Positions 6,727 to 13,535 of a stretch of 23,136 nt of DNA are shown here, in pieces; within the stretch, counting starts at the first letter, position 1; every line of letters begins with the position of its first letter. The stretch lies in contig CANRDG010000013.1 of the NCBI GenBank assembly GCA_947629275.1, positions 1-23,136 of the forward strand. Reading direction: 5' to 3'. A program made the position numbers and the translations under genes. The DNA is from an uncultured Clostridia bacterium. GTDB lineage: Bacteria > Bacillota > Clostridia > Oscillospirales > Ruminococcaceae. The notes under the pieces were generated by a model. The model was not told where the DNA came from. It searched no databases and saw only the letters and a list, made by a program, of their open reading frames with translations.

Positions 6727-8222
6727 TGGCAGCCGAGAACGACCGCCGCCAAAGGGCAGATGATAACTATAAACGCCTGAGAAAGCAGCTTGATGAGCGT
6801 TTGAAGGCAGACGAAAAACTCAAAAAGATAGCCGAAAAAATAAAGCAAGGGAAAGCGGATTTCAAGGACACTTCCGAGTATTCAAAAATCATATCTGAAC
6901 ATCTGGGAAAGATAATTTCTGAAAACATAGGCGAGATAAACAACCCCATGGGCAAAGAGCTTGTATGCAAGGCGCTGCTTGAAGATAACTACGAGCTTAT
7001 AAACGGCGTGCTCGGCGAGGTTCAGGCAAGCGTTGATGAGAAAATGGGCGTGCATATCAAGCCGCAGAAAGCGCCGTTCCCTGCCGAGCGTGTAATGAAA
7101 GCGGCGCATTCTCTTGAAGATAAGACTGTGCCTGTTGAGACGATAAAGCGGCGTGCTAAAAGCGCCTCGACGAACGTTTCAATGTCGTTTCATGACGACT
7201 ATATGAAAGCAAATGCCGACTTTCGCTCAAATGCAGGTCTGACCTGCTACATAACGCGTACCGACAGCGGCAAATGCTGTGACTGGTGCTCGAAGATAGC
7301 AGGCAGGTATGTATACGGAAAAGAGCCTGCCGACATATTCAGACGGCATGACAACTGCAAATGCAGCGTGATATACGAAAACGGCAGGCAGCGGCAGGAC
7401 GTATGGAGCAAGCGCACATGGGAGCAGCCGGCAAACCCCGAGCCTTATGAGCCGACGGTGCTTTCACCCGATGAGGCAAAGGAGATACAGCAGCGCAAGC
7501 TCGAGGGGTATAAGGGGTTGACAAAACCGCCAAAAGAGAGTAAAATAGAAGAAAGCGAAGACAGCAAGGAAAAGAAGCCTACGGTGCTTTCTCCGGAGCA
7601 GGCAAAAGAAATTCAAAGAGAAAAGCTTAATGAATATAAGGGCTTGGCAGAAAAGAATGAAGAAGAAAAAAGTGAAGAAGTTCCGGAATATGCTAAGGGT
7701 TCTTCTGATTTTTCTGATGAAGCAAAAGTTAAGCTATATAGAGATGAAAGAATTTTAACAGGCAACAGATATGAAACAGCTATTCTTTATGATGAGACAG
7801 GCAATGTTGAAAACCGCAAAAAGGGAAATGCAGATAGTGTGCATTTTACTGAAAAAGAAATTAAGACAATGAAAGGAAAAATATTAACACATAATCACCC
7901 GAATGGCTCTACATTTTCCAGTGCGGATATAAATATGCTCAGACGTGCGGATTTGGCTGAGATACGTGCTTGTTCAAGACGAGGTACATATATTATGCGC
8001 CGCCCTAAAAATTGGAGCAAAGATATTCCTGATTTTGAAACTATAGATATAGAATATCATAATATCTATGAACGAATAGGAAAGGAATACAGGGATAAAG
8101 CTGCCAGAGAGGGCAAAAATATTGTTGAATATCTTGGTGTTGTTGATGATAAAACGATTGAAGAATTTTGCAAAAAGTATGATATAGAATTTCATTGGGA
8201 GAGTGCTTTAGATGAAAATTAA
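6726..8222 (+). CDS. minor head protein with C-terminal JAMM-like cargo domain
   Basis: A 498-residue product starting at the TAATG overlap with the portal gene. Residues 1-235 are the phage minor head part: a charged helical N-terminus, then 'CYITRTDSGKCCDWCSKIAG', 'YVYGKEPADIFRRHDNCKC', giving a C-x2-C...H-x2-C-x-C zinc-type site (C185, C188, H208, C211, C213). Residues 242-265 and 284-307 are a duplicated linker. Residues about 330-430 form a second domain with T-H389-N-H391-P-N-G-S-T-F-S398-S-A-D401, a JAMM/RadC-like metal site; E350 (NRYETAILY) could be the catalytic Glu. From about base 7600 codon use becomes clearly AT-richer than in the first half, suggesting the C-terminus was acquired. 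The domain may be a peptidase-like effector carried in the virion; its substrate is unknown. Confidence 0.8.
   Translation: MAAENDRRQRADDNYKRLRKQLDERLKADEKLKKIAEKIKQGKADFKDTSEYSKIISEHLGKIISENIGEINNPMGKELVCKALLEDNYELINGVLGEVQASVDEKMGVHIKPQKAPFPAERVMKAAHSLEDKTVPVETIKRRAKSASTNVSMSFHDDYMKANADFRSNAGLTCYITRTDSGKCCDWCSKIAGRYVYGKEPADIFRRHDNCKCSVIYENGRQRQDVWSKRTWEQPANPEPYEPTVLSPDEAKEIQQRKLEGYKGLTKPPKESKIEESEDSKEKKPTVLSPEQAKEIQREKLNEYKGLAEKNEEEKSEEVPEYAKGSSDFSDEAKVKLYRDERILTGNRYETAILYDETGNVENRKKGNADSVHFTEKEIKTMKGKILTHNHPNGSTFSSADINMLRRADLAEIRACSRRGTYIMRRPKNWSKDIPDFETIDIEYHNIYERIGKEYRDKAAREGKNIVEYLGVVDDKTIEEFCKKYDIEFHWESALDEN
7449..7520 (+). repeat. linker repeat, copy 1
   Basis: Encodes residues 242-265 of the minor head protein (starting EPTVLSPDEAKEIQ and ending YKGL). 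It matches copy 2 at 17 of 23 aligned residues after the first. Its codons resemble those of the head-protein half (gag, ccg, acg, cag). Confidence 0.8.
7518..7546 (+). promoter_or_regulatory. near-consensus promoter inside the minor head gene
   Basis: A perfect TTGACA at 7518-7523 is followed after exactly 17 nt by TAAAAT (7541-7546), a 5-of-6 match to the -10 box. It lies between the two linker repeats and points toward the AT-rich cargo domain and the small gene at 8212. Activity is inferred from the match only. Confidence 0.5.
7575..7646 (+). repeat. linker repeat, copy 2
   Basis: Encodes residues 284-307 (starting KPTVLSPEQAKEIQ and ending YKGL), 126 bp from copy 1. It uses AT-richer codons (gaa, att, caa, aga, aat) like the cargo half that follows. 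The two copies therefore mark a composition boundary. Confidence 0.8.
8035..8063 (+). promoter_or_regulatory. possible second internal promoter before the 65-aa gene
   Basis: TTGAAA (8035-8040) and CATAAT (8058-8063) are separated by 17 nt; each matches consensus at 5 of 6 positions. The expected start near 8070 is about 140 nt before the ATG at 8212. Being in AT-rich DNA, it could arise by chance. Confidence 0.3.
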
Positions 8223-8409
8223 AATGTCCGAAATGCCTGAAGATAAAAAATTTGAAGATTATCCCGAAGATACAATATTTATATTAGATGAACAATTTCC
8301 ACGTTACTTTCTTGATCCGTTCAGGATAGTATTTCCGGGTGACAAGGATTACGACACCGCACTTACAAGAGAAGAAGTAATGGAATTAGCTCAAAAACCG
8401 TCTGAATAA
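8212..8409 (+). CDS. small acidic protein, possible partner/immunity of the JAMM-like domain
   Basis: A 65-residue product starting at ATG 8212, 8 nt after GGGAGAG and overlapping the end of the minor head gene by 11 bases. It is acidic (17 Asp/Glu against 9 Lys/Arg), with no membrane segment or cysteine. Visible blocks are MKIKMSEMPEDKKFEDYPED, PRYFLDPFRIVFPG and ALTREEVMELAQK. Base composition is AT-rich like the preceding cargo domain and unlike the flanking head genes, so both probably arrived together. An overlapping small acidic gene next to a variable C-terminal domain is the layout of toxin-immunity pairs, but it could also be a chaperone or unrelated. A terminator overlaps its stop codon. 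I do not recognise a family. Confidence 0.55.
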   Translation: MKIKMSEMPEDKKFEDYPEDTIFILDEQFPRYFLDPFRIVFPGDKDYDTALTREEVMELAQKPSE

Positions 8410-8418
8410 GGCGGTTTT
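8394..8418 (+). terminator. intrinsic terminator after the 65-aa gene
   Basis: AAAACCGTCT (8394-8403) pairs with AGGCGGTTTT (8409-8418) across the loop GAATA, with one G-T wobble; TTTTCTTAT follows. The stem overlaps the last codons and stop of the small acidic gene. A terminator in the middle of a late phage operon is unusual and marks the end of the inserted cassette. Confidence 0.6.
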
Positions 8419-8443
8419 CTTATACCCAAAAGGAGGTGCAGTT

Positions 8444-8794
8444 ATGCCGCAGCCAAGAGCAAGACCCAACCTGCGACCCGACCACAACGGCACGCAGCGT
8501 TCGCAGTTTGAGACCAACAAACGTAAAATATACGCCACACAGAGCGTTTGCGGCATATGCGGCAAGCCCGTTGACTTCAAACAGAAATTTCCGCACCCTC
8601 TCTCGCCCTGTATCGACCACATTATTCCCGTATCAAAGGGCGGTCACCCGTCTGATATCGCCAACTTGCAGCTGGCACACCTGTGCTGCAACAGGCAAAA
8701 ATCAGACAAACTTGTGGTAAAGCAGGACTTCGGCACGCCCGAGGTAATATCAAACAGGGTGCTGCCGCAGACTTTTGACTGGAAATCGTTATAA
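8444..8794 (+). CDS. HNH endonuclease associated with DNA packaging
   Basis: A 116-residue protein from ATG 8444 after a strong AAAGGAGG. It has the small phage HNH layout: a basic N-terminus, the zinc pair C36-x2-C39 (CGICGKPVD), the catalytic 'DHIIPVSKGG' (D57, H58), N73 in 'NLQLAH' and 'CCNRQKSDK' closing the fold. HNH proteins encoded beside terminase genes are known, as in HK97, to support terminase cleavage at cos and head packaging. This one directly precedes the large terminase and overlaps it at TAATG, so the same role is likely. A homing endonuclease is less likely, given the compact size and operon position. Confidence 0.85.
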   Translation: MPQPRARPNLRPDHNGTQRSQFETNKRKIYATQSVCGICGKPVDFKQKFPHPLSPCIDHIIPVSKGGHPSDIANLQLAHLCCNRQKSDKLVVKQDFGTPEVISNRVLPQTFDWKSL

Positions 8795-10212
8795 TGGCTG
8801 AAAAAAGGTACGGCAGACAGACACCGACAGCCTCGGTAGTGCTGCCCTACGAAAGCTCTCTGGGCGCACAGGCTATAGAAATATATGACCGCTCGGGGCA
8901 AAGCTCGATGCCGTGGCAGCAGCTGATGATTGAGGACATTATGGCGGTGGGTGATGACGAACTGTGGGTGCACATGAAGTTCGGCTGGTCTGTGCCGAGG
9001 CGAAACGGCAAGTCTGAAATACCTATAATTCGGGGTATATACGGCTTGACACACGGCGAAAAGGTGCTGTATACCGCACACCGCACGACCACTTCCCACA
9101 GCACATGGGAGAAGATAGTGGAGCGGCTTGCAAAGGCAGGCTTTAACGAGGGCAAAGACTACAAGACCACAAAGCAGTATGGGCTTGAACATATAGAGTG
9201 GCTCGACGGCAGCGGCGGTCTTATCAACTTCCGCACGCGATCCAGCAAAGGCGCTCTCGGCGAGGGCTATGACCTGCTGATAATTGACGAGGCGCAGGAG
9301 TACACCGCAGATCAGGAGTCGGCGCTGAAGTATGTTGTCACGAGCTCTAAAAATCCTCAAACGCTGATGTGCGGCACACCGCCGACGGCTGTATCTTCGG
9401 GCACGGTATTTCTGAAATACCGCCGCGAGGTGATGACGGGCAAGTCAGAGGACAGCGGCTGGGCTGAGTGGTCGGTAACGGAGATGTCAGACACCCGAGA
9501 TGTTGACCTTTGGTATGAGACAAACCCTGCGCTTGGCTACATACTGACCGAGAGGGCTATACGCTCAGAGCTGGGCGATGATCAGGTAGATGACAACATT
9601 CAAAGGCTGGGGCTGTGGCTGAGGTACAACCAGAAGTCAGCTATAAGCCGCGAGGAATGGCAGAGCTGTGCTATCAGCGGCAAGCCCGATATACCCAACG
9701 GCGCAAAGCTTTATTTTGGTGTAAAGTATGCGCAAAGCACCGGGAATGTATCTCTTGCGGTGGCTGTAAAGACGGCAGACAGCAAGATATTTGTAGAGGC
9801 TGTAGACTGCCGCTCTGCCCGTGACGGCAATGCGTGGATAATAGCTTATCTGCGTGCTAAACGTGCGGCAAAAGCGGTCATAGACGGCGCAGGCAATCAG
9901 GGCATACTTGCAGAAGATATGGCAAATGCCTCGGTAAGCTGCAAGGCTGTGCTGCCAAAGGTATCTGAGGTAATAGAAGCTAACACGCTGTTTGAGCAGC
10001 GGCTTTTTGAGGGCAAGATAGTGCATACCGAGCAGCCGTCTCTCACGCAGGTTATTTCTAACTGTGACCACAGGGCTATAGGCAGCGGCGGCGGCTTCGG
10101 TTACAGCTGCATAGTTGACGGCGCGGATGTATCGCTTATTGAGGCGGTTTCGCTTGCACACTGGGCTTGCGCAAATGAAAAAGAGGTACAGAAACAGCTT
10201 ATAAGATATTAA
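8794..10212 (+). CDS. terL: terminase large subunit
   Basis: The 472-residue product has an N-terminal packaging ATPase and a C-terminal nuclease. The Walker A-type motif is at residues 67-74 (VPRRNGKS), Walker B at 161-166 (LLIIDE) and the coupling motif near 192-196 (MCGTP). In the RNase H-like nuclease half, D364 (VIDGAG) and D442/D445 (VDGADVSL) are candidate metal ligands. The first-strand position, usually Asp, reads 'YFGVKYAQ', with Lys at 311. It pumps DNA through the portal and cuts concatemers. It begins at the TAATG overlap with the HNH gene. No convincing small subunit is encoded nearby. Portal and minor head genes lie upstream, an inverted order compared with most related phages. 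Confidence 0.85.
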   Translation: MAEKRYGRQTPTASVVLPYESSLGAQAIEIYDRSGQSSMPWQQLMIEDIMAVGDDELWVHMKFGWSVPRRNGKSEIPIIRGIYGLTHGEKVLYTAHRTTTSHSTWEKIVERLAKAGFNEGKDYKTTKQYGLEHIEWLDGSGGLINFRTRSSKGALGEGYDLLIIDEAQEYTADQESALKYVVTSSKNPQTLMCGTPPTAVSSGTVFLKYRREVMTGKSEDSGWAEWSVTEMSDTRDVDLWYETNPALGYILTERAIRSELGDDQVDDNIQRLGLWLRYNQKSAISREEWQSCAISGKPDIPNGAKLYFGVKYAQSTGNVSLAVAVKTADSKIFVEAVDCRSARDGNAWIIAYLRAKRAAKAVIDGAGNQGILAEDMANASVSCKAVLPKVSEVIEANTLFEQRLFEGKIVHTEQPSLTQVISNCDHRAIGSGGGFGYSCIVDGADVSLIEAVSLAHWACANEKEVQKQLIRY

Positions 10213-10222
10213 GGAGGAAAAC

Positions 10223-11200
10223 ATGGACAGCAAAGAACTTGAAAAAATAAACAGGTTTACGCGCAGGGAGATCACCGAGGACGAGCTTTACACGTTCTCG
10301 GTAATTTTATGCGACAACGAGGTAGACAGGGACATGGAGCGTTTCTCAGATGCCGCTCTGGAGGTTATGAAAGAAACGTTCCTCGGCAAGACGGGCATAT
10401 TTGACCACGATACCAAGGGCAGAAATCAAAGCGCGAGGATATATGACACGCAGGTGGTGAGCGTTCCTGAGCGTGTGACAAGCTATGGTGCGCCTTTTAA
10501 GCAGCTTAAAGCCTCAGCGTATATGATACGCACCGAGGGCAACCGAGATCTGATAGCCGAGATCGACGGCGGTATAAAGAAAGAAGTGAGCGTAAGCTGC
10601 GCGGTTGAGAGAATAGTATGCTCTATATGCGGTGCAGCCGAGGGAAAATGCGGACACCAAAAGGGCGAAACATATGACGGCGTGATGTGCCATATGATAC
10701 TTGACGGCATCACAGATGCTTATGAATGGAGCTTTGTAGCTGTGCCTGCTCAGCGAGGGGCAGGCGTGACTAAAAGATACAAAGGCAATAAAAAAGGAGG
10801 AAAAACTATGGAACAGGAATTTGTGCCTATTCAAACGCAGGAGGCATTTGAAACGGCGGTAAGTGAGCGTGTGGCAGCGGCTGTGCAGCAGACCGAGAAG
10901 CGCTTTGAAGGCTGGGTATCGCCCGAGGCGGCAGCAGCCCTTACAAAAGAGCGCGACGACAGCAGAAATGTGTGTCTGAAGATGAAGATCGCGGCAGAGA
11001 AAGGCATACCGCTGGAGCTGGCAGAGAAGCTTTCGGGCGACACGGAAGAAAGCATACGCGCTGATGCAGACAGCCTGGCAAAGTATGTGGTGCACGAGAA
11101 AGGCTACGCGCCGTCACCGATATTTACGGGTGAACAAACGTCGTCAGACCCGATGACACAGGCATATCAGGAACTGATCACGGTGCTTAACAACAACTAA
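10223..11200 (+). CDS. prohead maturation protease with C-terminal scaffold domain
   Basis: A 325-residue product from ATG 10223 after AAGGAGG. Residues 1-190 resemble the protease type seen in clostridial phages: 'GKTGIFDHDTKGRNQSARIY' with candidate His62, 'EIDGGIKKEVSVSCAVER' with candidate Ser123 or Ser125, and 'DAYEWSFVAVPAQRGAGVTK'. A Cys/His insertion, C133-x2-C136-x6-C143-x-H145, looks like a zinc knuckle. Residues 196-325 are a helical, charged scaffold-like domain (FETAVSERVAAAVQQTEKRF, AALTKERDDSRNV). The full-length protein would enter the prohead and cut scaffold and perhaps capsid protein. It sits directly before the major capsid gene, as expected. Confidence 0.8.
   Translation: MDSKELEKINRFTRREITEDELYTFSVILCDNEVDRDMERFSDAALEVMKETFLGKTGIFDHDTKGRNQSARIYDTQVVSVPERVTSYGAPFKQLKASAYMIRTEGNRDLIAEIDGGIKKEVSVSCAVERIVCSICGAAEGKCGHQKGETYDGVMCHMILDGITDAYEWSFVAVPAQRGAGVTKRYKGNKKGGKTMEQEFVPIQTQEAFETAVSERVAAAVQQTEKRFEGWVSPEAAAALTKERDDSRNVCLKMKIAAEKGIPLELAEKLSGDTEESIRADADSLAKYVVHEKGYAPSPIFTGEQTSSDPMTQAYQELITVLNNN
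10808..11200 (+). CDS. nested in-frame scaffold protein
   Basis: An internal ATG at 10808 is in frame with the protease gene (codon 196). It has an excellent ribosome binding site, AAAAAGGAGG (10791-10800), 7 nt upstream. It would give a separate 130-residue scaffold, MEQEFVPIQTQEAFETAV through to the shared C-terminus. Phage lambda makes its scaffold Nu3 from an internal start in the protease gene C in the same way, giving far more scaffold than protease. The helical, charged sequence with a short C-terminal hydrophobic helix (AYQELITVL) suits a scaffold that binds capsid protein. The start is supported by sequence; the expression ratio is inferred. Confidence 0.65.
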   Translation: MEQEFVPIQTQEAFETAVSERVAAAVQQTEKRFEGWVSPEAAAALTKERDDSRNVCLKMKIAAEKGIPLELAEKLSGDTEESIRADADSLAKYVVHEKGYAPSPIFTGEQTSSDPMTQAYQELITVLNNN

Positions 11201-11215
11201 ACGGAGGTAATGAAA

Positions 11216-12112
11216 ATGGGAAACACAGTAACTACGGGAAAAGCACTTATGAAGCCCGAGCTGGCTTCGGAGATATTCAGCAAGGTGAAAGGTCATTCGG
11301 CGCTTGCAAAACTCAGCGGCGGTGAGCCTATACCCTTTGCAGGCAAGGAAATATTTACTTTTTCTCTTGACGGCGAAGCTGCTATAGTTGGCGAGGGCGC
11401 TGACAAGCCTGCCGGTACTGCTGACAGCGGCAGTGTGACTATCGTGCCGATCAAGTTTGTGTATCAGCACAGGGTGACAGATGAATTTATGAACCTTGCA
11501 GCAGAAAAGCAGCTGCCTATTTTGCAGCAGTACACCGAGGGCTTTGCAAAGAAAATAGCAAGGGGTATGGATATAGCCTCTATGCATGGCGTGAACCCCT
11601 TTGACGGGCGGGTGTCGTCTATAGTGGGCAACAACTGCTTTGAAAAGGCTGTCACATCGCAGACAGACTATGACGAGGCTGCCCCTGATGACTGCATTGA
11701 CAAGGCTGTGCAGCCTATTACAGATGCCGACGGCACTATCTCGGGCATAGTAATGTCGCCTAAGTTCGGTGCGGCTCTCGGCGCTATGAAGACTGCCGAT
11801 GCTCACACGCCTATGTACCCCGACTATCGCTTTGGCGGCAACCCCGGCAGCTTCGGCGGCATGGCGGCTGACGTAAACAGCACGCTTTCGTTCGGCACAA
11901 GCAAGATAATGGCTATCGTGGGTGACTTTGCAAACTGCTTCCGCTGGGGATATGCGGAAGACATTACGTTTGAGGTCATTCAGTTTGGTGACCCCGACGG
12001 TCTGGGCGATCTGAAGCAGAAAAATCAGGTATGCCTGAGAAGTGAAGCATACATAGGCTGGGGCATACTTGTGCCTGATAACTTTGCTAAGATAGTTCAG
12101 GGTGATGAGTAA
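11216..12112 (+). CDS. major capsid protein, HK97-fold
   Basis: I prefer ATG 11216, 8 nt after GGAGG (11203-11207), to ATG 11210, which is only 2 nt away. The 298-residue protein begins MGNTVTTGKALMKPELASEI. An N-arm-like start is followed by 'GEAAIVGEGADKPAG' and 'IKFVYQHRVTDEFM', typical of E-loop/P-domain strands. Then come the spine-helix region (ILQQYTEGFAKKIARGMDIA) and an A-domain with 'GIVMSPKFGAALGAM' and 'MAIVGDFANCFRWGYAEDI'. It ends 'VCLRSEAYIGWGILVPDNFAKI', the C-terminal P-domain seen in Bacillota siphophage capsid proteins. It follows the protease/scaffold and would be cleaved or assembled with it. Confidence 0.85.
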   Translation: MGNTVTTGKALMKPELASEIFSKVKGHSALAKLSGGEPIPFAGKEIFTFSLDGEAAIVGEGADKPAGTADSGSVTIVPIKFVYQHRVTDEFMNLAAEKQLPILQQYTEGFAKKIARGMDIASMHGVNPFDGRVSSIVGNNCFEKAVTSQTDYDEAAPDDCIDKAVQPITDADGTISGIVMSPKFGAALGAMKTADAHTPMYPDYRFGGNPGSFGGMAADVNSTLSFGTSKIMAIVGDFANCFRWGYAEDITFEVIQFGDPDGLGDLKQKNQVCLRSEAYIGWGILVPDNFAKIVQGDE

Positions 12113-12115
12113 GCC

Positions 12116-12550
12116 ATGAGCAGCAGAGTATATGCACAGGTGAGCGATATAACACGGCTCGGCGTTACTCTTACTGCGGCACAGAGCGAGGCGGCGCAGG
12201 TTATGCTTGAAAGCGCGAGCGCCAAACTGCGGCTTACTGCATCGCAGTACGGAGCGGACATAGACAGCCTTATTGACGACCACGTGTGCGGTGCAGACTA
12301 TGCCGAAGTGGTGAAGAGCGTGGTGGTGCAGTCTGTTATACGTGGCATAAGCAGTATAGGTGACACGGCTTTTTCACCGGCTGTAACACAGGCTTCGCAG
12401 TCGGGGCTTGGCTACAGCGCATCTATGACCTACCTCAACGCAGGGCAGTCGCTGTACTTTCTGCGAAGCGAGCTGAAAGAGCTGGGGCTTCTCAGGCAGA
12501 AATACGGTGGACTGGCGGTGTATCATAATGCAGATGATCAAGGGAACTGA
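12116..12550 (+). CDS. head-tail connector (adaptor) protein
   Basis: The 144-residue protein begins MSSRVYAQVSDITRLGVTLT and is mainly alpha-helical: 'EAAQVMLESASAKLRLTA', 'YAEVVKSVVVQSVIRGI' and, near the end, 'QSLYFLRSELKELGLL'. This helix bundle with a long central helix and a flexible C-terminus is the pattern of gp6/gp15-like connector proteins (Gp19/Gp15/Gp42 type) that bind under the portal. It follows the capsid gene by 3 nt and overlaps the next gene. The position is the usual one for the first connector. Confidence 0.7.
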   Translation: MSSRVYAQVSDITRLGVTLTAAQSEAAQVMLESASAKLRLTASQYGADIDSLIDDHVCGADYAEVVKSVVVQSVIRGISSIGDTAFSPAVTQASQSGLGYSASMTYLNAGQSLYFLRSELKELGLLRQKYGGLAVYHNADDQGN

Positions 12551-13157
12551 CATTGAGATAATGACCGAGAGCGGCTTTGAAAATGTGCGCAATGTGCTGG
12601 TCGGTGAGCCGGGCAGAAAGGAAATGCTCGGGCATATCATACAGACATATGTGCTGGGGCTGCCAAAGGGCGACACACACGACTGGGCGGACAAAAAGCT
12701 GCGTATCTTCGGCAGGGCATTTCGCACGGTAGGGCTTCCGCTGGAGGGCATTGAAGAAAACATACCCACACCGTGGCACAAGCAGGTGAGCGCCGAAATG
12801 CTTCTGCCCTGTGCAGCTCTCACGCTGTATGAAAAAGACACGTTTGCAAGGCACGTTTTTGCGGACGTGTTTTTTGCCGATATGAGAGGTACAAAAACGC
12901 AAAAGAGCGGCGAGCATACCGCGCAGAACGTTACGGCATACATATACGGCTGCTGTCATGACGGCAGCTATATGCCCAAAGCAGGTGACATAATAGTCAG
13001 CGGTGAATGCGGCATAGTGTTTGATATGTCGTCGCAGGAAAGCACATCACGCAGCATGGCGGCTCTGCGAGAGAAGCACCCGAAGTATGCTGTAGTTAAG
13101 AGCATATCGGAAAAGAGCGGTGTGTATGTGCCCGACATTGAGATAACAGCCGTGTAA
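12528..13157 (+). CDS. head closure/minor head-tail joining protein
   Basis: The likely start is ATG 12528 (MQMIKGTDIEIMTESGFE), with GGCGGT (about 12514) upstream; ATG 12534 is an alternative. The 209-residue product has 'VRNVLVGEP', 'YVLGLPKGDTHDWADKKLRIFGRAFRTVG' and 'GIEENIPTPWHKQVSAE', a block seen in small joining proteins of Clostridia siphophages (SPP1 gp16-like stopper position). The C-terminal half (YIYGCCHDGSYMPKAGD, PDIEITAV) is less conserved and slightly Cys-rich; I could not match it. It would be part of the ring that closes the head after packaging and accepts the tail. Confidence 0.6.
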   Translation: MQMIKGTDIEIMTESGFENVRNVLVGEPGRKEMLGHIIQTYVLGLPKGDTHDWADKKLRIFGRAFRTVGLPLEGIEENIPTPWHKQVSAEMLLPCAALTLYEKDTFARHVFADVFFADMRGTKTQKSGEHTAQNVTAYIYGCCHDGSYMPKAGDIIVSGECGIVFDMSSQESTSRSMAALREKHPKYAVVKSISEKSGVYVPDIEITAV

Positions 13158-13169
13158 GGAGGCGTTTTA

Positions 13170-13535
13170 ATGAGCATAAAAGTTGGGCTGGTGCTGAATA
13201 AAGGCGCTATGAACAGGCACAAAAAGCAGCTTGATAAGGCGCAGGACTATATAGACAGCGAGTGCATAAGGCTGATGACACCGTATGTGCCGGTGGCGAG
13301 AGACGAATTTAAGGGGCGCGGACGGCTGAGAAACTCGGCTAAGGTGCTCTCGCCCGGAAAGATAGTATACACCGCGCCGTTCGCACGCAGCGACTACTAT
13401 GCAGTCAAAGACCACAAGCCACCGCACGGCGGCAACCCCGAAGGCAGACGGCTGTGGTTTGAATACATGAAGCTCAGGCACGCCGCTCAGATCCTGCGCA
13501 AAGCCGCCGCAATTGCAGGAGGTAAGGCAGAGTGA
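13170..13535 (+). CDS. minor capsid/tail completion protein
   Basis: A 121-residue protein from ATG 13170 after AAGGAGG. The order 'LMTPYVPVARDEFKGRGRLRNSAKV', 'GKIVYTAPFARSDYY', 'GGNPEGRRLWFEYMK', 'ILRKAAAIAGGKAE' fits the phage minor capsid family (Pfam 'Minor capsid protein', PF11114, from memory), which probably corresponds to the tail-completion protein of HK97-like joints. It overlaps the next gene at GTGA (13532-13535). Confidence 0.75.
   Translation: MSIKVGLVLNKGAMNRHKKQLDKAQDYIDSECIRLMTPYVPVARDEFKGRGRLRNSAKVLSPGKIVYTAPFARSDYYAVKDHKPPHGGNPEGRRLWFEYMKLRHAAQILRKAAAIAGGKAE

Noticed and set aside
11144..12283. A 379-codon open frame on the minus strand opposite the major capsid gene
   Set aside because: The plus-strand product is a clear capsid protein with good start signals. 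The antisense frame has a low-complexity, Cys/His/Arg-rich translation typical of a shadow frame and has no ribosome binding site that I can see.
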